This document shows, one piece after another, positions 1 through 7,124 of a stretch of DNA of 18,204 nt; the first letter of the stretch is position 1; each line of letters starts with the position of its first letter. The stretch is taken from NCBI GenBank assembly GCA_030998015.1, contig JARWMV010000207.1, forward strand, positions 1 through 18,204. Reading direction: 5' to 3'. A model generated the notes under the pieces. It did not search any database. It had not been told where the DNA came from and saw nothing but the letters and a program-made list of their open reading frames with translations. The stretch is from Ceratorhiza oryzae-sativae (Eukaryota; Basidiomycota; Agaricomycetes; Cantharellales; Ceratobasidiaceae). Position numbers and translations under genes: made by a program.

Positions 1-1
1 A

Positions 2-90
2 ATCCCGTCTTACTCGGTTCCTATTTTACAGGATTTATTATCCCCGCATATTCCAGCCATGATGCGGTACAAAATAGGTCTGTAGTTTTC
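2..90 (+). pseudogene. Mirrored 3' end of a LAGLIDADG homing endonuclease gene
   Basis: The frame ending in TAG at 88-90 encodes the last 29 or so residues of a LAGLIDADG protein, ending RYKIGL. The same stretch occurs on the minus strand at 1816-1728 as the end of the longer LAGLIDADG gene, so this copy exists only because of the palindrome. It is cut by the window edge. Confidence 0.8.
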
Positions 91-104
91 TATATATTAT
101 TTTG

Positions 105-805
105 GTTAACGGCAGTGCAACTTACTTTTCTAGACGATTTAGCAATCACTACAGTAGTCTACGAGAAATTAAACAATTAAATGGAAATTCAAGTCTAATT
201 TATACAACTCTAAGTTCTATGGGTCTAACGAATTTTAGTTGGTCTCCTGTTGCATTAACTCCAAATTACCATAAAGAATTTGTTTTGTTAAACAATAAAT
301 CGACTGAGTTAATCAAAGACATTCATCCGCCGGCGTTAGAGGGAATCCTCAGATGAGGTAGCCTTGACCATGAGTCTCATGGTCCAGGCTACCTCCCATA
401 AAGATTCCCTCGTAGAAAATGACGACCGTTCGTCATTTTCAGCCGGCGGCTAAATATCGATATTATGCCGCGCACTAGCAATCGCAAACGGTTGCGATTG
501 CTCACGTTGGTTGGTGGGACAAGTCCCACCAGCAACTAACGCGCGCGGGCCCCCGCTCTATCGGCTAAAATCTTAGGTGTAACCCAAGATTTCAGCCGCT
601 AAAGCGGAGGGTCAACGACCCGTGGGCATTGTTAACGAGGCCGCGTTCGCGGCGAGCCGCGCGCACGCCAGGGCCGCCTTGGCAAGCCAAGGCGTTCGCA
701 GGCGTGCACGGGTAATGTTCTTTTGCATTTTACACAATATGAAGCAAGAGCTTTAGAGCAAGCTATTCTAAGTGCTATGAAGCCATCACTAAATACAGAA
801 TCTGA
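105..805 (+). pseudogene. Mirrored C-terminal half of a GIY-YIG homing endonuclease gene
   Basis: This is the exact mirror of the fragment at 1712-1012. It begins at a NGSATYFSRRF segment, which corresponds to the Y-x-G-S and arginine motifs of GIY-YIG nucleases. It is interrupted by the alpha-beta composite at 327-713 and resumes with HFTQYEARALEQAI, a motif found near the end of this HE subfamily. Joining the flanks gives D-I-H-N-V-L-L-H-F in one frame. It stops at the central GC element, so the true C-terminus is missing. Confidence 0.75.
327..713. mobile_element. Alpha-beta composite GC-rich element (left palindrome arm)
   Basis: Alpha spans 327-548 and beta 549-713, 387 bp in all. Alpha has imperfect 13-bp terminal inverted repeats (CCGCCGGCGTTAG at one end, CTAACGCGCGCGG at the other) and is a chain of hairpins. 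Here its first hairpin loop carries an extra 50-bp hairpin containing GAGGTAGCC and GGCTACCTC. Beta ends in CACGGGT. The element interrupts a GIY-YIG gene. An equally long and apparently identical composite lies at 5355-5741 in reverse orientation. Confidence 0.85.
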
Positions 806-1011
806 CCCGTGCCCGCCTACGATCGCAGCTGCGGCCCTGGCGTGCGCGGGCTCGCGGCCAGAGGGGCCGCCTCGCGCACAACCTAGTGCCCCCCAAACAT
901 GTGCAGCTACGCTGCATTGTTTGGGGGGCACTAGGTTGTGCGCGAGGCGGCCCCTCTGGCCGCGAGCCCGCGCACGCCAGGGCCGCAGCTGCGATCGTAG
1001 GCGGGCACGGG
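806..1011. mobile_element. Central GC-rich palindromic element with delta hairpin at its core
   Basis: Both ends read CCCGTGCCCGCC when entered from outside. They resemble the start of the beta and gamma elements (CCCGTGCACGCC) but the inside differs. At the exact centre sits a delta hairpin (889-928) with CCCCCCAAAC and GTTTGGGGGG arms. Long frames of about 100 codons seen on both strands here are products of GC richness and symmetry, not genes. Confidence 0.75.
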
Positions 1012-1712
1012 TCAGATTCTGTATTTAGTGATGGCTTCATAGCACTTAGAATAGCTTGCTCTAAAGCTCTTGCTTCATATTGTGTAAAATGCAAAAGAAC
1101 ATTACCCGTGCACGCCTGCGAACGCCTTGGCTTGCCAAGGCGGCCCTGGCGTGCGCGCGGCTCGCCGCGAACGCGGCCTCGTTAACAATGCCCACGGGTC
1201 GTTGACCCTCCGCTTTAGCGGCTGAAATCTTGGGTTACACCTAAGATTTTAGCCGATAGAGCGGGGGCCCGCGCGCGTTAGTTGCTGGTGGGACTTGTCC
1301 CACCAACCAACGTGAGCAATCGCAACCGTTTGCGATTGCTAGTGCGCGGCATAATATCGATATTTAGCCGCCGGCTGAAAATGACGAACGGTCGTCATTT
1401 TCTACGAGGGAATCTTTATGGGAGGTAGCCTGGACCATGAGACTCATGGTCAAGGCTACCTCATCTGAGGATTCCCTCTAACGCCGGCGGATGAATGTCT
1501 TTGATTAACTCAGTCGATTTATTGTTTAACAAAACAAATTCTTTATGGTAATTTGGAGTTAATGCAACAGGAGACCAACTAAAATTCGTTAGACCCATAG
1601 AACTTAGAGTTGTATAAATTAGACTTGAATTTCCATTTAATTGTTTAATTTCTCGTAGACTACTGTAGTGATTGCTAAATCGTCTAGAAAAGTAAGTTGC
1701 ACTGCCGTTAAC
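1012..1712 (-). pseudogene. C-terminal half of nad2-intron GIY-YIG homing endonuclease
   Basis: This minus-strand reading starts V-N-G-S-A-T-Y-F-S-R-R-F, the Y-x-G-S and arginine region of a GIY-YIG nuclease. It ends with HFTQYEARALEQAI and KPSLNTES. I infer that it is the missing second half of the gene whose first half (GVYVIQ motif) is fused to nad2 at about 3180-2785. The two halves join in frame as D-L-Y-V-N-G-S-A if the LAGLIDADG unit between them is removed. The fragment is broken again by the alpha-beta composite at 1104-1490 and lacks its C-terminus, because the palindrome centre replaces it. It is very unlikely to make a working enzyme as DNA. Confidence 0.7.
1104..1490. mobile_element. 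Alpha-beta composite GC-rich element (right palindrome arm)
   Basis: Beta is 1104-1268 and alpha 1269-1490, in reverse orientation to the 327-713 copy and matching it base for base as far as I compared. It splits the GIY-YIG C-terminal half between I-H and N-V. Confidence 0.85.
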
Positions 1713-1731
1713 CAAAATAATATATAGAAAA

Positions 1732-2549
1732 CTACAGACCTATTTTGTACCGCATCATGGCTGGAATATGCGGGGATAATAAATCCTGTAAAATAGGAAC
1801 CGAGTAAGACGGGATTATAATTCTATAACCAGTACTATGTTTACATTTGTAACATTCCGTCGCGCTGGGACCACCCGAATGGATGCCCGTAGGGCTTGGC
1901 CAAAACCACCCCCAAACAATGCAGCGTAGCTGCACATGTTTGGGGTGTTTTTGGAAATCACATTTCGGGTGTCCCCAGCGCGGCCGTCGCGCCGAGAATC
2001 GATGATTTGCGAAGGCAAATCTACATCGATTCTCGAGGGTAAATTTCATTTAGAATTTAGAGTTTGGATTAATAAATTTACTTCTGCCAAAGTAAATGAA
2101 TCAGTACACAACTGTACATATTTTTTGTTTTTTTCCCAACTACCATCATCCGAAATCCAATATGCGAGACCTAAAGGTGTCAGGAGAGACCCAATGTTTA
2201 ATGGTACAATTTTTTTACCATCAGGATAAAATAAATTATAGAATGTATTGAGACACGGTAATGAGTAAGTATAAAATCTTACAGTATCATAGATTTTCCC
2301 CGTTCTTTTATGTGGAGCTCGAGTAGGGGTTTTAGGTGCCATCCCACAAAAAGCACTGAATAATTCATACAAATGCTGAAGGTATTCCTTGTGTACCACT
2401 CCTTGCATGAATTCCAATCTAGCACTTTTACATGTTTTTTGTTTTGTAATGCATAAATCTCCCAGGATAAGCCCGACAAGAATGTCTTGCAGATTTTGAG
2501 GTAGAGAGAACTGTAATCGTTCTGCTCTTGTTAGAGTATTTCTTTTCAT
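1732..2549 (-). pseudogene. LAGLIDADG homing endonuclease gene, broken by an epsilon element
   Basis: The N-terminal part (2549-2049) starts at ATG and reads L-T-R-A-E-R-L-Q-F-S-L, then the first LAGLIDADG helix LVGLILGDL (about residues 25-33) and the second, LAYWISDDGS. The C-terminal part resumes at about 1855 with C-Y-K-C-K-H and ends in the typical P-A-M-M-R-Y-K-I-G-L stop. Between them sits the epsilon element (1857-2040). It is a close paralogue of the intact gene at 11827-11189, including about 70 bases of shared leader. There is a TGA just before the insertion where the paralogue has Phe, so the gene was either decaying or read with TGA as Trp. It lies inside the GIY-YIG gene of the nad2 intron. 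Confidence 0.85.
1857..2040. mobile_element. Epsilon GC-rich element with a delta hairpin nested in it
   Basis: It starts CCGTCGCGCTGGGACC and ends near CAGCGCGGCCG plus a hairpin containing GAGAATCGATG and CATCGATTCTC. A delta-type hairpin (about 1911-1946, CCCCAAAC and GTTTGGGG arms) lies within. A second copy of the same frame, with a different interior, is at 8903-9160. It disrupts the LAGLIDADG gene. Confidence 0.75.
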
Positions 2550-2628
2550 AAAAGTTAATTAATATATTTATAAGACTAGAATTTTCAAGGTATATCATAT
2601 TCTGGGAATACAATCACATCCTCTATGA

Positions 2629-2779
2629 CCCGTGCACGCCTGCGAACGCCTTGGCTTAAGCCAAGGCGGCCCTGGCGTGCGCGCGGCTCGCCGCGAACGC
2701 GGCCTCGATATCCATTACCCCTCGGGTCAACAGCATGTATTTATATATAAATACAATGCTGGTTGACCCTAAGCGGGGG
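2629..2779. mobile_element. Gamma GC-rich element, copy 1, with 5-bp direct repeat TATGA
   Basis: This 151-bp element starts CCCGTGCACGCC and ends AAGCGGGGG. It is flanked by TATGA on both sides (2624-2628 and 2780-2784). Its first half shares the hairpins of beta. Its second half has an AT-rich hairpin with TATTTATATATAAATA between GGGTCAAC and GTTGACCC. Two further 151-bp copies are at 7619-7769 and 12368-12518, also flanked by TATGA or TCATA. Confidence 0.9.
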
Positions 2780-2784
2780 TATGA

Positions 2785-3180
2785 AATTTCCACATATAAA
2801 TCTTGAGTATTATGAGACTGTATTACATAGACACCACTATCTGAAGTAAATAGAGAAGGCTTATAGTTATTAGTAAGAGATTTTGTAGCAGGATTAGTTA
2901 AAATTGAATCTTTAGATAAAGAAGAATAAGATATCCCTGTATCCCCTTCAGGTGCATTAAGTAAATGGTTTACTTTAGCATCTAAAAAGGACTTTACAAT
3001 AGGATTAGAAGAGTAATGATCATACATTTTATTAAGAACTATTCGGTTTCCCTTCATCATAGCTGTATCATTCCAAGGGATATTTTTTTCAGCTAATTTT
3101 GTTGGAACTAAAGAAAATAATAAAGGGCTTATTAAATCTTCATCGGCAGTTATACAAATGGAGTATTGTGAAGAAGAAAA
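2785..3180 (-). pseudogene. N-terminal half of a GIY-YIG homing endonuclease fused to nad2 exon 1
   Basis: The nad2 reading frame runs without a stop into about 110 non-nad2 residues and then S-G-V-Y-V-I-Q-S-H-N-T-Q-D-L-Y-V, the first GIY-YIG strand pair with the GVY motif in place of GIY. Continuation from an upstream exon is common for intron-encoded HE genes. The frame is then lost in a LAGLIDADG-bearing insertion whose start carries gamma copy 1. The remaining domain (Y-x-G-S motif, arginine helix, C-terminal part) is found at 1712-1012. I place the exon-intron border near 3180, but the exact base is uncertain. Confidence 0.7.
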
Positions 3181-3447
3181 ATTATCGAATAACTCACTAA
3201 GGGCACCTATGCCAAATCCAATTGACTGAATATAAACAACACTGCTATAAAGTGCTGCGACATAAAGTAATACAATAGACCCCCAATGCGTTGCAGCGTA
3301 TTGGGGGGCTATTGCCCCCCCAAACAATGCAGCGTAGCTGCATTAGTTTGGGGGGTCAATAGCTATTATTCGTATTAATAGTTGAGATGTTCGAAGAGAA
3401 GGTAGCGCATTGGCTAAGATAAAAATAATTGTACTAGCAAAAAGCAT
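3181..3447 (-). CDS. nad2: NADH dehydrogenase subunit 2, 5' exon, interrupted by a delta element
   Basis: Nad2 is a multi-spanning subunit of the proton-pumping arm of respiratory complex I in the inner mitochondrial membrane. The start ATG at 3447-3445 opens a hydrophobic segment containing ILANALPSLRTSQ, followed after an interruption by YSSVVYIQSIGFGIGALSEL. This matches the N-terminus of fungal Nad2 (ANALPS and YIQSIGSGIG motifs). A 78-bp delta element plus a 6-bp repeat (84 bp in total) sits after codon 30 or so. Removing it restores A-I-V-L-L-Y-V exactly. The insertion keeps the frame but adds a TAA. Downstream the frame enters an intron HE. The rest of nad2 is not in the window. It lies 248 bp after cox2 on the same strand. 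Confidence 0.8.
3279..3356. mobile_element. Delta element inside nad2 exon, 6-bp direct repeat CAATAG
   Basis: This 78-bp GC-rich double hairpin is bounded by ACCCCC and GGGGGT and flanked by CAATAG at 3273-3278 and 3357-3362. One hairpin carries the delta signature (CCCAAAC, GCAGC, GTTTGGG). Read in the nad2 frame it adds 28 codons, of which the fifth or so is TAA. The copy at 17656-17733 has the same length. Confidence 0.92.
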
Positions 3448-3695
3448 TAAACCAACGCCGTGCCATACTGTTTTAAGTACGACAGGCAGCCAATAGGAAA
3501 TGAACTTCCTAAAGACTCCACAAATCTAACACTAGTCAAAATTTTATAGGACTCTCAGAATCTTTAGATTCTTAGAAAACCCAATTTTGCCAGGTTGGTA
3601 TACCTAGGATTTATGGTCTCTTTTATTTGATTTAATGTAAATCCAGAAGGGGATTAATGTTTCGTTATACAATATCTAGAATTAGCCAGTACTAA
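3448..3695. other. cox2-nad2 intergenic spacer
   Basis: This 248-bp stretch holds no gene I can recognise. A short perfect hairpin (AGAATCTAAAGATTCT) lies near 3555-3573. I looked for a tRNA, since a T-arm-like stem AGGAA and TTCCT occurs near 3496-3511, but no matching acceptor stem follows. Confidence 0.5.
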
Positions 3696-4091
3696 TTAGT
3701 ATTGGCTGTCAAGCCACACTAGGTATTTTTCTAGTGACACAGCTTCAATTACTGCAGGCATGAATCCATGGTATACTCCGCAGATTTCAGAGCATTGCCC
3801 GTAGAACACACCTTCCCGTTGAACAAGAACTGAAGTTTGATTTAATCGACCAGGAACTGCATCTATTTTAAGACCTAATGATGGTACAGCAAAATCGTGA
3901 ATTACATCTGTAGCTGTTACAATAAATCTGATGTGTGTGTCTACAGGAACAACAACTCTGTTATCAACATCAAGTAATCTTAATTGCCCATCTTCTAGGT
4001 CGCTTTCAGGAACCATATATGAATCGTATTCAATGGCTTCTCCGTCTTCGTTAATAAAATCAGAGTATTCATATGACCAATACCATTGGTG
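3696..4091 (-). CDS. cox2: Cytochrome c oxidase subunit 2, last exon
   Basis: This encodes the copper-A domain of subunit II of complex IV, which takes electrons from cytochrome c on the intermembrane side. The 131 residues start [12 protein letters not shown]. They include [17 protein letters not shown] and the CuA site [15 protein letters not shown] with its two Cys, Glu, His and Met ligands, and end LDSQY plus TAA. The exon begins with CAC straight after a G at 4092. It joins in phase to the micro-exon at 13249-13211, whose last codon is GGT. The copper ligands are intact, so this exon looks functional. Confidence 0.95.
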   Translation of the reverse strand, partial: HQWYWSYEYSDFINEDGEAIEYDSYMVPESDLEDGQLRLLDVDNRVVVPVDTHIRFIVTATDVIHDFAVPSLGLKIDAVPGRLNQTSVLVQREGVFYGQCSEICGVYHGFMPAVIEAVSLEKYLVWLDSQY

Positions 4092-4330
4092 CAATAGAAA
4101 AAATTCTATTTCGACTGTACATTAAACAATATATTTTATATTAAATATTACGATATAATAATATACTGCCCACCAGTGACCCAGTCTGTGGCAGTTAATG
4201 TAAATTGCCTTTCACTGAGTTCAATTGTAATTGATTTCTCAAAGAAGAAAATTTGTCCATTCCCTGACAGTCTTATAATTATAGCGGTACTAATTCTATA
4301 AAAATTTTAACTGTTTTTACTAGTGTCGCC
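4092..4330 (-). ncRNA. 3' core of the group I intron before the last cox2 exon
   Basis: An R-like element CACAGACTGGG (complement of about 4180-4191) and an S-like element TACAGTCGAA (complement of about 4109-4118) can form P7 with GACTG against CAGTC. They are followed by a P9 hairpin (AATAGAA and TTCTATT) and a final G at 4092. This fits a group I 3' splice site. The 5' part of the intron lies beyond 13210, and rnl sequence is wedged between the two. Confidence 0.65.
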
Positions 4331-4428
4331 AAAAGATAGTAACTCCCCCAACTCAGTACCCCCAAAGATGAAAAACTGCGCTTTGGCTGGATAAAAAGAG
4401 GGCCTTGTCGTATTAAATCCAACAGCCG

Positions 4429-4575
4429 AACCCAACTCGCGTACCCTTTTAATCGGCGAACAGCCGAACCCTTCCAAGCTTGTGCACCCGGAGGATAGGA
4501 TGAGTCGACATCGAGGTGCCAAACAGTCCGGACAATATGTACTCTCGCGGACTATCAGCCTGTTATCCCTAGCGT
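4429..4575 (-). rRNA. rnl: Large-subunit rRNA, domain V exon after the intron (truncated)
   Basis: The minus strand reads ACGCTAGGGATAACAGGCT, the peptidyl-transferase strand (E. coli numbering about 2439-2455). Next come GGCACCTCGATGTCG, GGCTGTTCGCC (the A-loop) and GGTACGCGAGTTGGGTT (to about 2585). From there the match fails. A GGGTTCGGCTGTT string that occurs 40 bases upstream is repeated, followed by a stub TTTAATACGAC and unrelated sequence. The sarcin-ricin loop and domain VI are absent. It continues the exon at 7120-6900 once the intron is removed. Confidence 0.9.
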
Positions 4576-4953
4576 CATTTAGGATACGATCTTCGATCGT
4601 TAAAATTTTGATTAAATCAAAAATGGACTATATCTTCAAACTAATTTTGTAAATCAATTCGAGCCATGTATAGTCTCTGAAGCCCAAGGTAATTTATTTA
4701 TATTAAATTACCAACCAGGGCTTGCGGATATTTCTTATATTGATTCGCATTATGAGTATGTTAATGAATACTAGCTACACAAAAGAATTTCCCCGCATAT
4801 AATGGCTATTCACTGATCTATGCCAAGTGCACAGTTAATCTTTATTTGACATCACAAATAAAGAAAACCAGTGGTCACGCCTTTTCAATTCCCCTCTGGG
4901 GTGAGATTATTTAGCCACATACAATTTATATTGAAGGGGGTTAGAATTATTAC

Positions 4954-4995
4954 CCCTGCCAAGACGTGCGCTAAAGCGCAGTTCTCTAGGCAGGG
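4954..4995. mobile_element. Zeta hairpin, copy 1
   Basis: A roughly 42-bp hairpin with CCTGCC and GGCAGG ends and an inner GCGCTAAAGCGC. A near-identical copy lies at 7260-7300. Both have landed in HE coding sequence. Confidence 0.8.
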
Positions 4996-5354
4996 TTTAA
5001 TATTGAGTTATCCCATTTGTCTTGAATGTTGGATACAAAGATGTATGTTTCTACTACTAGATCTTTATCCAAAGCTCTACTTACTTTGTATCTAGATAAC
5101 TCTAAACTTGAAGCACAAGATTTAACACTAAGAAAAGGAGGAAACAATAATACATGAGCTGAGCTATATACAAACACACGTTTTCTCATGCCACTATTAT
5201 TACTCATTTTCTGTAAAGATTCTGCTGTGAAAGCTTCTAAACCTTTAAGTCCTTTTCTGTGACTTGGTTTTCCAAGTTTAGCCTCACTCATTTTCGCCCT
5301 AGTCTCTGGTGACATTTTTATCCCTAAATTACTGCCTGCTTTTTTAAGAATATT

Positions 5355-5741
5355 ACCCGTGCACGCCTGCGAACGCCTTGGCTTGCCAAGGCGGCCCTGG
5401 CGTGCGCGCGGCTCGCCGCGAACGCGGCCTCGTTAACAATGCCCACGGGTCGTTGACCCTCCGCTTTAGCGGCTGAAATCTTGGGTTACACCTAAGATTT
5501 TAGCCGATAGAGCGGGGGCCCGCGCGCGTTAGTTGCTGGTGGGACTTGTCCCACCAACCAACGTGAGCAATCGCAACCGTTTGCGATTGCTAGTGCGCGG
5601 CATAATATCGATATTTAGCCGCCGGCTGAAAATGACGAACGGTCGTCATTTTCTACGAGGGAATCTTTATGGGAGGTAGCCTGGACCATGAGACTCATGG
5701 TCAAGGCTACCTCATCTGAGGATTCCCTCTAACGCCGGCGG
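5355..5741. mobile_element. Alpha-beta composite GC-rich element, copy 3
   Basis: Beta is 5355-5519 and alpha 5520-5741. It has the same 387-bp structure as the palindrome copies, including the extra hairpin in alpha. ATT flanks both ends (5352-5354 and 5742-5744). It interrupts the rnl-intron GIY-YIG gene after the E-x-Y-Y-I-D-L-L-E-P-E segment. Confidence 0.88.
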
Positions 5742-5991
5742 ATTCAGGCTCCAATAGATCGATATAGTACTGCTCTTTTTCCAGAAGTATTGATCTAGCT
5801 TCTGTAGATGTTAGTCCGTCTACATTAACTACTTCCAATATTTCTAAAGTAAAGTTTATATAACCATATTTCAGAAGAGATCTGTACAAAATACTTTCTC
5901 CTCGTTTTAACTCTCTTAAAGATCGTTCAGAGTTAAAATACTCTTTAATTCGTCTATTAAGATCTATTGAAGAACCAACATAAGTTTTATT

Positions 5992-6156
5992 ACCCGTGCA
6001 CGCCTGCGAACGCCTTGGCTTGCCAAGGCGGCCCTGGCGTGCGCGCGGCTCGCCGCGAACGCGGCCTCGTTAACAATGCCCACGGGTCGTTGACCCTCCG
6101 CTTTAGCGGCTGAAATCTTGGGTTACACCTAAGATTTTAGCCGATAGAGCGGGGGC
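5992..6156. mobile_element. Solitary beta GC-rich element with 3-bp direct repeat ATT
   Basis: A 165-bp element from ACCCGTGCACG to GCGGGGGC, flanked by ATT on both sides. On the minus strand, removing it with one AAT copy joins S-S-N-N to K-T-Y-V-G-S-S in frame. This shows that beta can insert by itself. Confidence 0.9.
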
Positions 6157-6572
6157 ATTATTCGAAGAATTAATCCATCTATAAATGCCGGATTTTCCAT
6201 TTAGGGATTTTAATACATCAGAAGTAGAAACCTCGGCTAAATTAAATAGTTGAGTTTCAACCCCAGTGCTACTTGAGCTATATCTGACATGTTGAGTTGT
6301 TGAAAATTTTAATTTGATGTAAAACATTATATATTTATTGAAAAGTGAAAACACGAGTTATTTTGTTCTGATTATTTTATATCTAAAACTCAAAACTGTC
6401 CCCAATTTTCGGAATCGAAATTTGGTTCATCTGCTGCTCGCATAAGCATAGCCCCCATATCTATTCGTGGTCTTATCAGACCTACTTTAGACTGAAGGTA
6501 TAATATTCTATACAAAACGGCATGTTTCCTAGATAAAGATTGAATCTCTACCGAAAACTTCAGAACGATACT

Positions 6573-6744
6573 CCGCCGGCGTTAGAGGGAATCCTAAAGA
6601 TTCCCTCGTAGAAAATGACGACCGTTCGTCATTTTCAGCCGGCGGCTAAATATCGATATTATGCCGCGCACTAGCAATCGCAAACGGTTGCGATTGCTCA
6701 CGTTGGTTGGTGGGACAAGTCCCACCAGCAACTAACGCGCGCGG
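6573..6744. mobile_element. Alpha GC-rich element (172 bp) in rnl intron
   Basis: The basic 172-bp form, CCGCCGGCGTTAG to CTAACGCGCGCGG. Flanks read TACT and AGTA, so the empty site would be the palindrome TACTAGTA with insertion at its centre. Confidence 0.92.
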
Positions 6745-6899
6745 AGTAAGCCTCGTAACTATGATTAGTTTCAAGCAAATGTGAAATTTGATATACAAAA
6801 TCACAATACATGAATTACTATTTCTTTTATTTATCTTTTGTGCAACACTTGTTCATTTTAAATATCTCAACGGTGGCTAATTAATAATTGAAAATTTAT

Positions 6900-7120
6900 A
6901 ACTTTTATCTATTGTGCGACGGCTATTCCATAATATACCGCCGGATCATTATGCCCTACTTTCGTATCTGGTTGACTTATGGGTCTCTCAGTTAAGCATG
7001 CTGGTCAAGCCAAAAGCTAACGCTAGAGTTAACAAGAGTTATACTTTATCTTTAAAAAGTTCCGTCGAACTCTTAGAGAATGTTTTAATATTCTCACGAC
7101 TATCAAATATACTTAATTCA
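6900..7120 (-). rRNA. rnl: Large-subunit rRNA, domain V exon
   Basis: The minus strand contains GCTTAACTGAGAGACCC, ATACGAAAGTAGGGCATAA, TGATCCGGCGG, TGGAATAGCCGTCGC and GATAAAAGTT. These correspond to E. coli 23S about 2350-2438 (AGGTGCGAAAGCAGG, TGATCCGGTGG, TGGAAGGGCCATCGC, GATAAAAGG). A weaker match continues to about 7120. The 3' end is the splice site of the intron at 6899-4576. The 5' border is inferred from a group I S element and P9-like hairpin at about 7160-7125. Upstream rnl domains are not in the window. Confidence 0.9.
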
Positions 7121-7124
7121 TATT

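Larger units (their letters stand above)
1..1816. repeat. 1.8-kb near-perfect palindrome (head-to-head inverted repeat)
   Basis: Position x on the left pairs with position 1817-x on the right across the whole stretch. I checked many segments by eye and found no mismatch outside the central loop (about 899-918). The centre is a delta hairpin (889-928) lying inside a larger GC-rich palindrome (806-1011). Each arm carries the 3' end of a LAGLIDADG gene, the C-terminal half of a GIY-YIG gene and one alpha-beta composite. The right arm continues in phase with the sequence at 1817 onward, so the left arm is the mirrored copy. The left arm runs off the window at base 1, so its true length is unknown. 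It could be a real inverted duplication or a fold-back assembly artefact. Confidence 0.93.
4907..6327 (-). pseudogene. GIY-YIG homing endonuclease of the rnl intron, split by GC elements
   Basis: The start is placed at the ATG at 6327, after a leader AAAATAACTCGTGTTTTCAC shared with the paralogue at 9459. Pieces in order: KSGIYRWINSSNN (GIY motif), beta element, KTYVGSS and LNRR (YIG motif and arginine helix), LLKYGYINFTLEILE, LLEKEQYYIDLLEPE (catalytic Glu region), alpha-beta composite, SPETRAKMSEAKLGKPS (NUMOD3-type DNA-binding repeat), a zeta hairpin, and a short tail stopping near 4907. Removing beta plus one AAT copy restores the frame exactly. The stop past the zeta element is inferred. 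As DNA it is not a working gene. Confidence 0.8.
4576..6899 (-). ncRNA. Group I intron in rnl domain V (site near E. coli 2438)
   Basis: The upstream exon ends GATAAAAGTT at 6900 and the downstream exon starts ACGCTAGGG at 4575. Joined, they give the standard rRNA sequence. The intron ends in G. All four core elements are visible 3' of its ORF: P (TATGCGGGGAAATT, near 4788-4801), Q (ATCCGCAAGCCC, near 4719-4731), R (GGCTTCAGAGACTATACATG, near 4666-4685) and S (GAAGATATAGTCC, 4625-4637). A P9-type hairpin follows S. The ORF sits upstream of P, in the 5' part of the intron. Three GC-rich insertions and two ORF-disrupting elements swell it to 2.3 kb. Confidence 0.9.

Noticed and set aside
632..1185. 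Four overlapping frames of about 100 codons on both strands, rich in Ala, Arg and Pro
   Set aside because: They lie in the GC-rich palindrome centre and repeat each other through symmetry. Codon content reflects hairpin sequence, and no family resemblance is visible.
1728..2794. The nested LAGLIDADG unit as a group II intron
   Set aside because: It starts with GTGG, which recalls the group II GUGYG, but no domain V hairpin can fit in the 25 bases after the gene, and it ends in G.
2656..3327. A single 223-residue protein on the minus strand
   Set aside because: It is a run-on of delta element, nad2 exon, intron HE start and gamma element. The ends are translated transposable sequence.
3490..3530. 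tRNA gene between cox2 and nad2
   Set aside because: A T-arm-like stem is present, but no acceptor or anticodon arm can be fitted.
4307..4522. A 71-codon minus-strand frame
   Set aside because: Its first half is rRNA sequence, and the rest shows no family motif.
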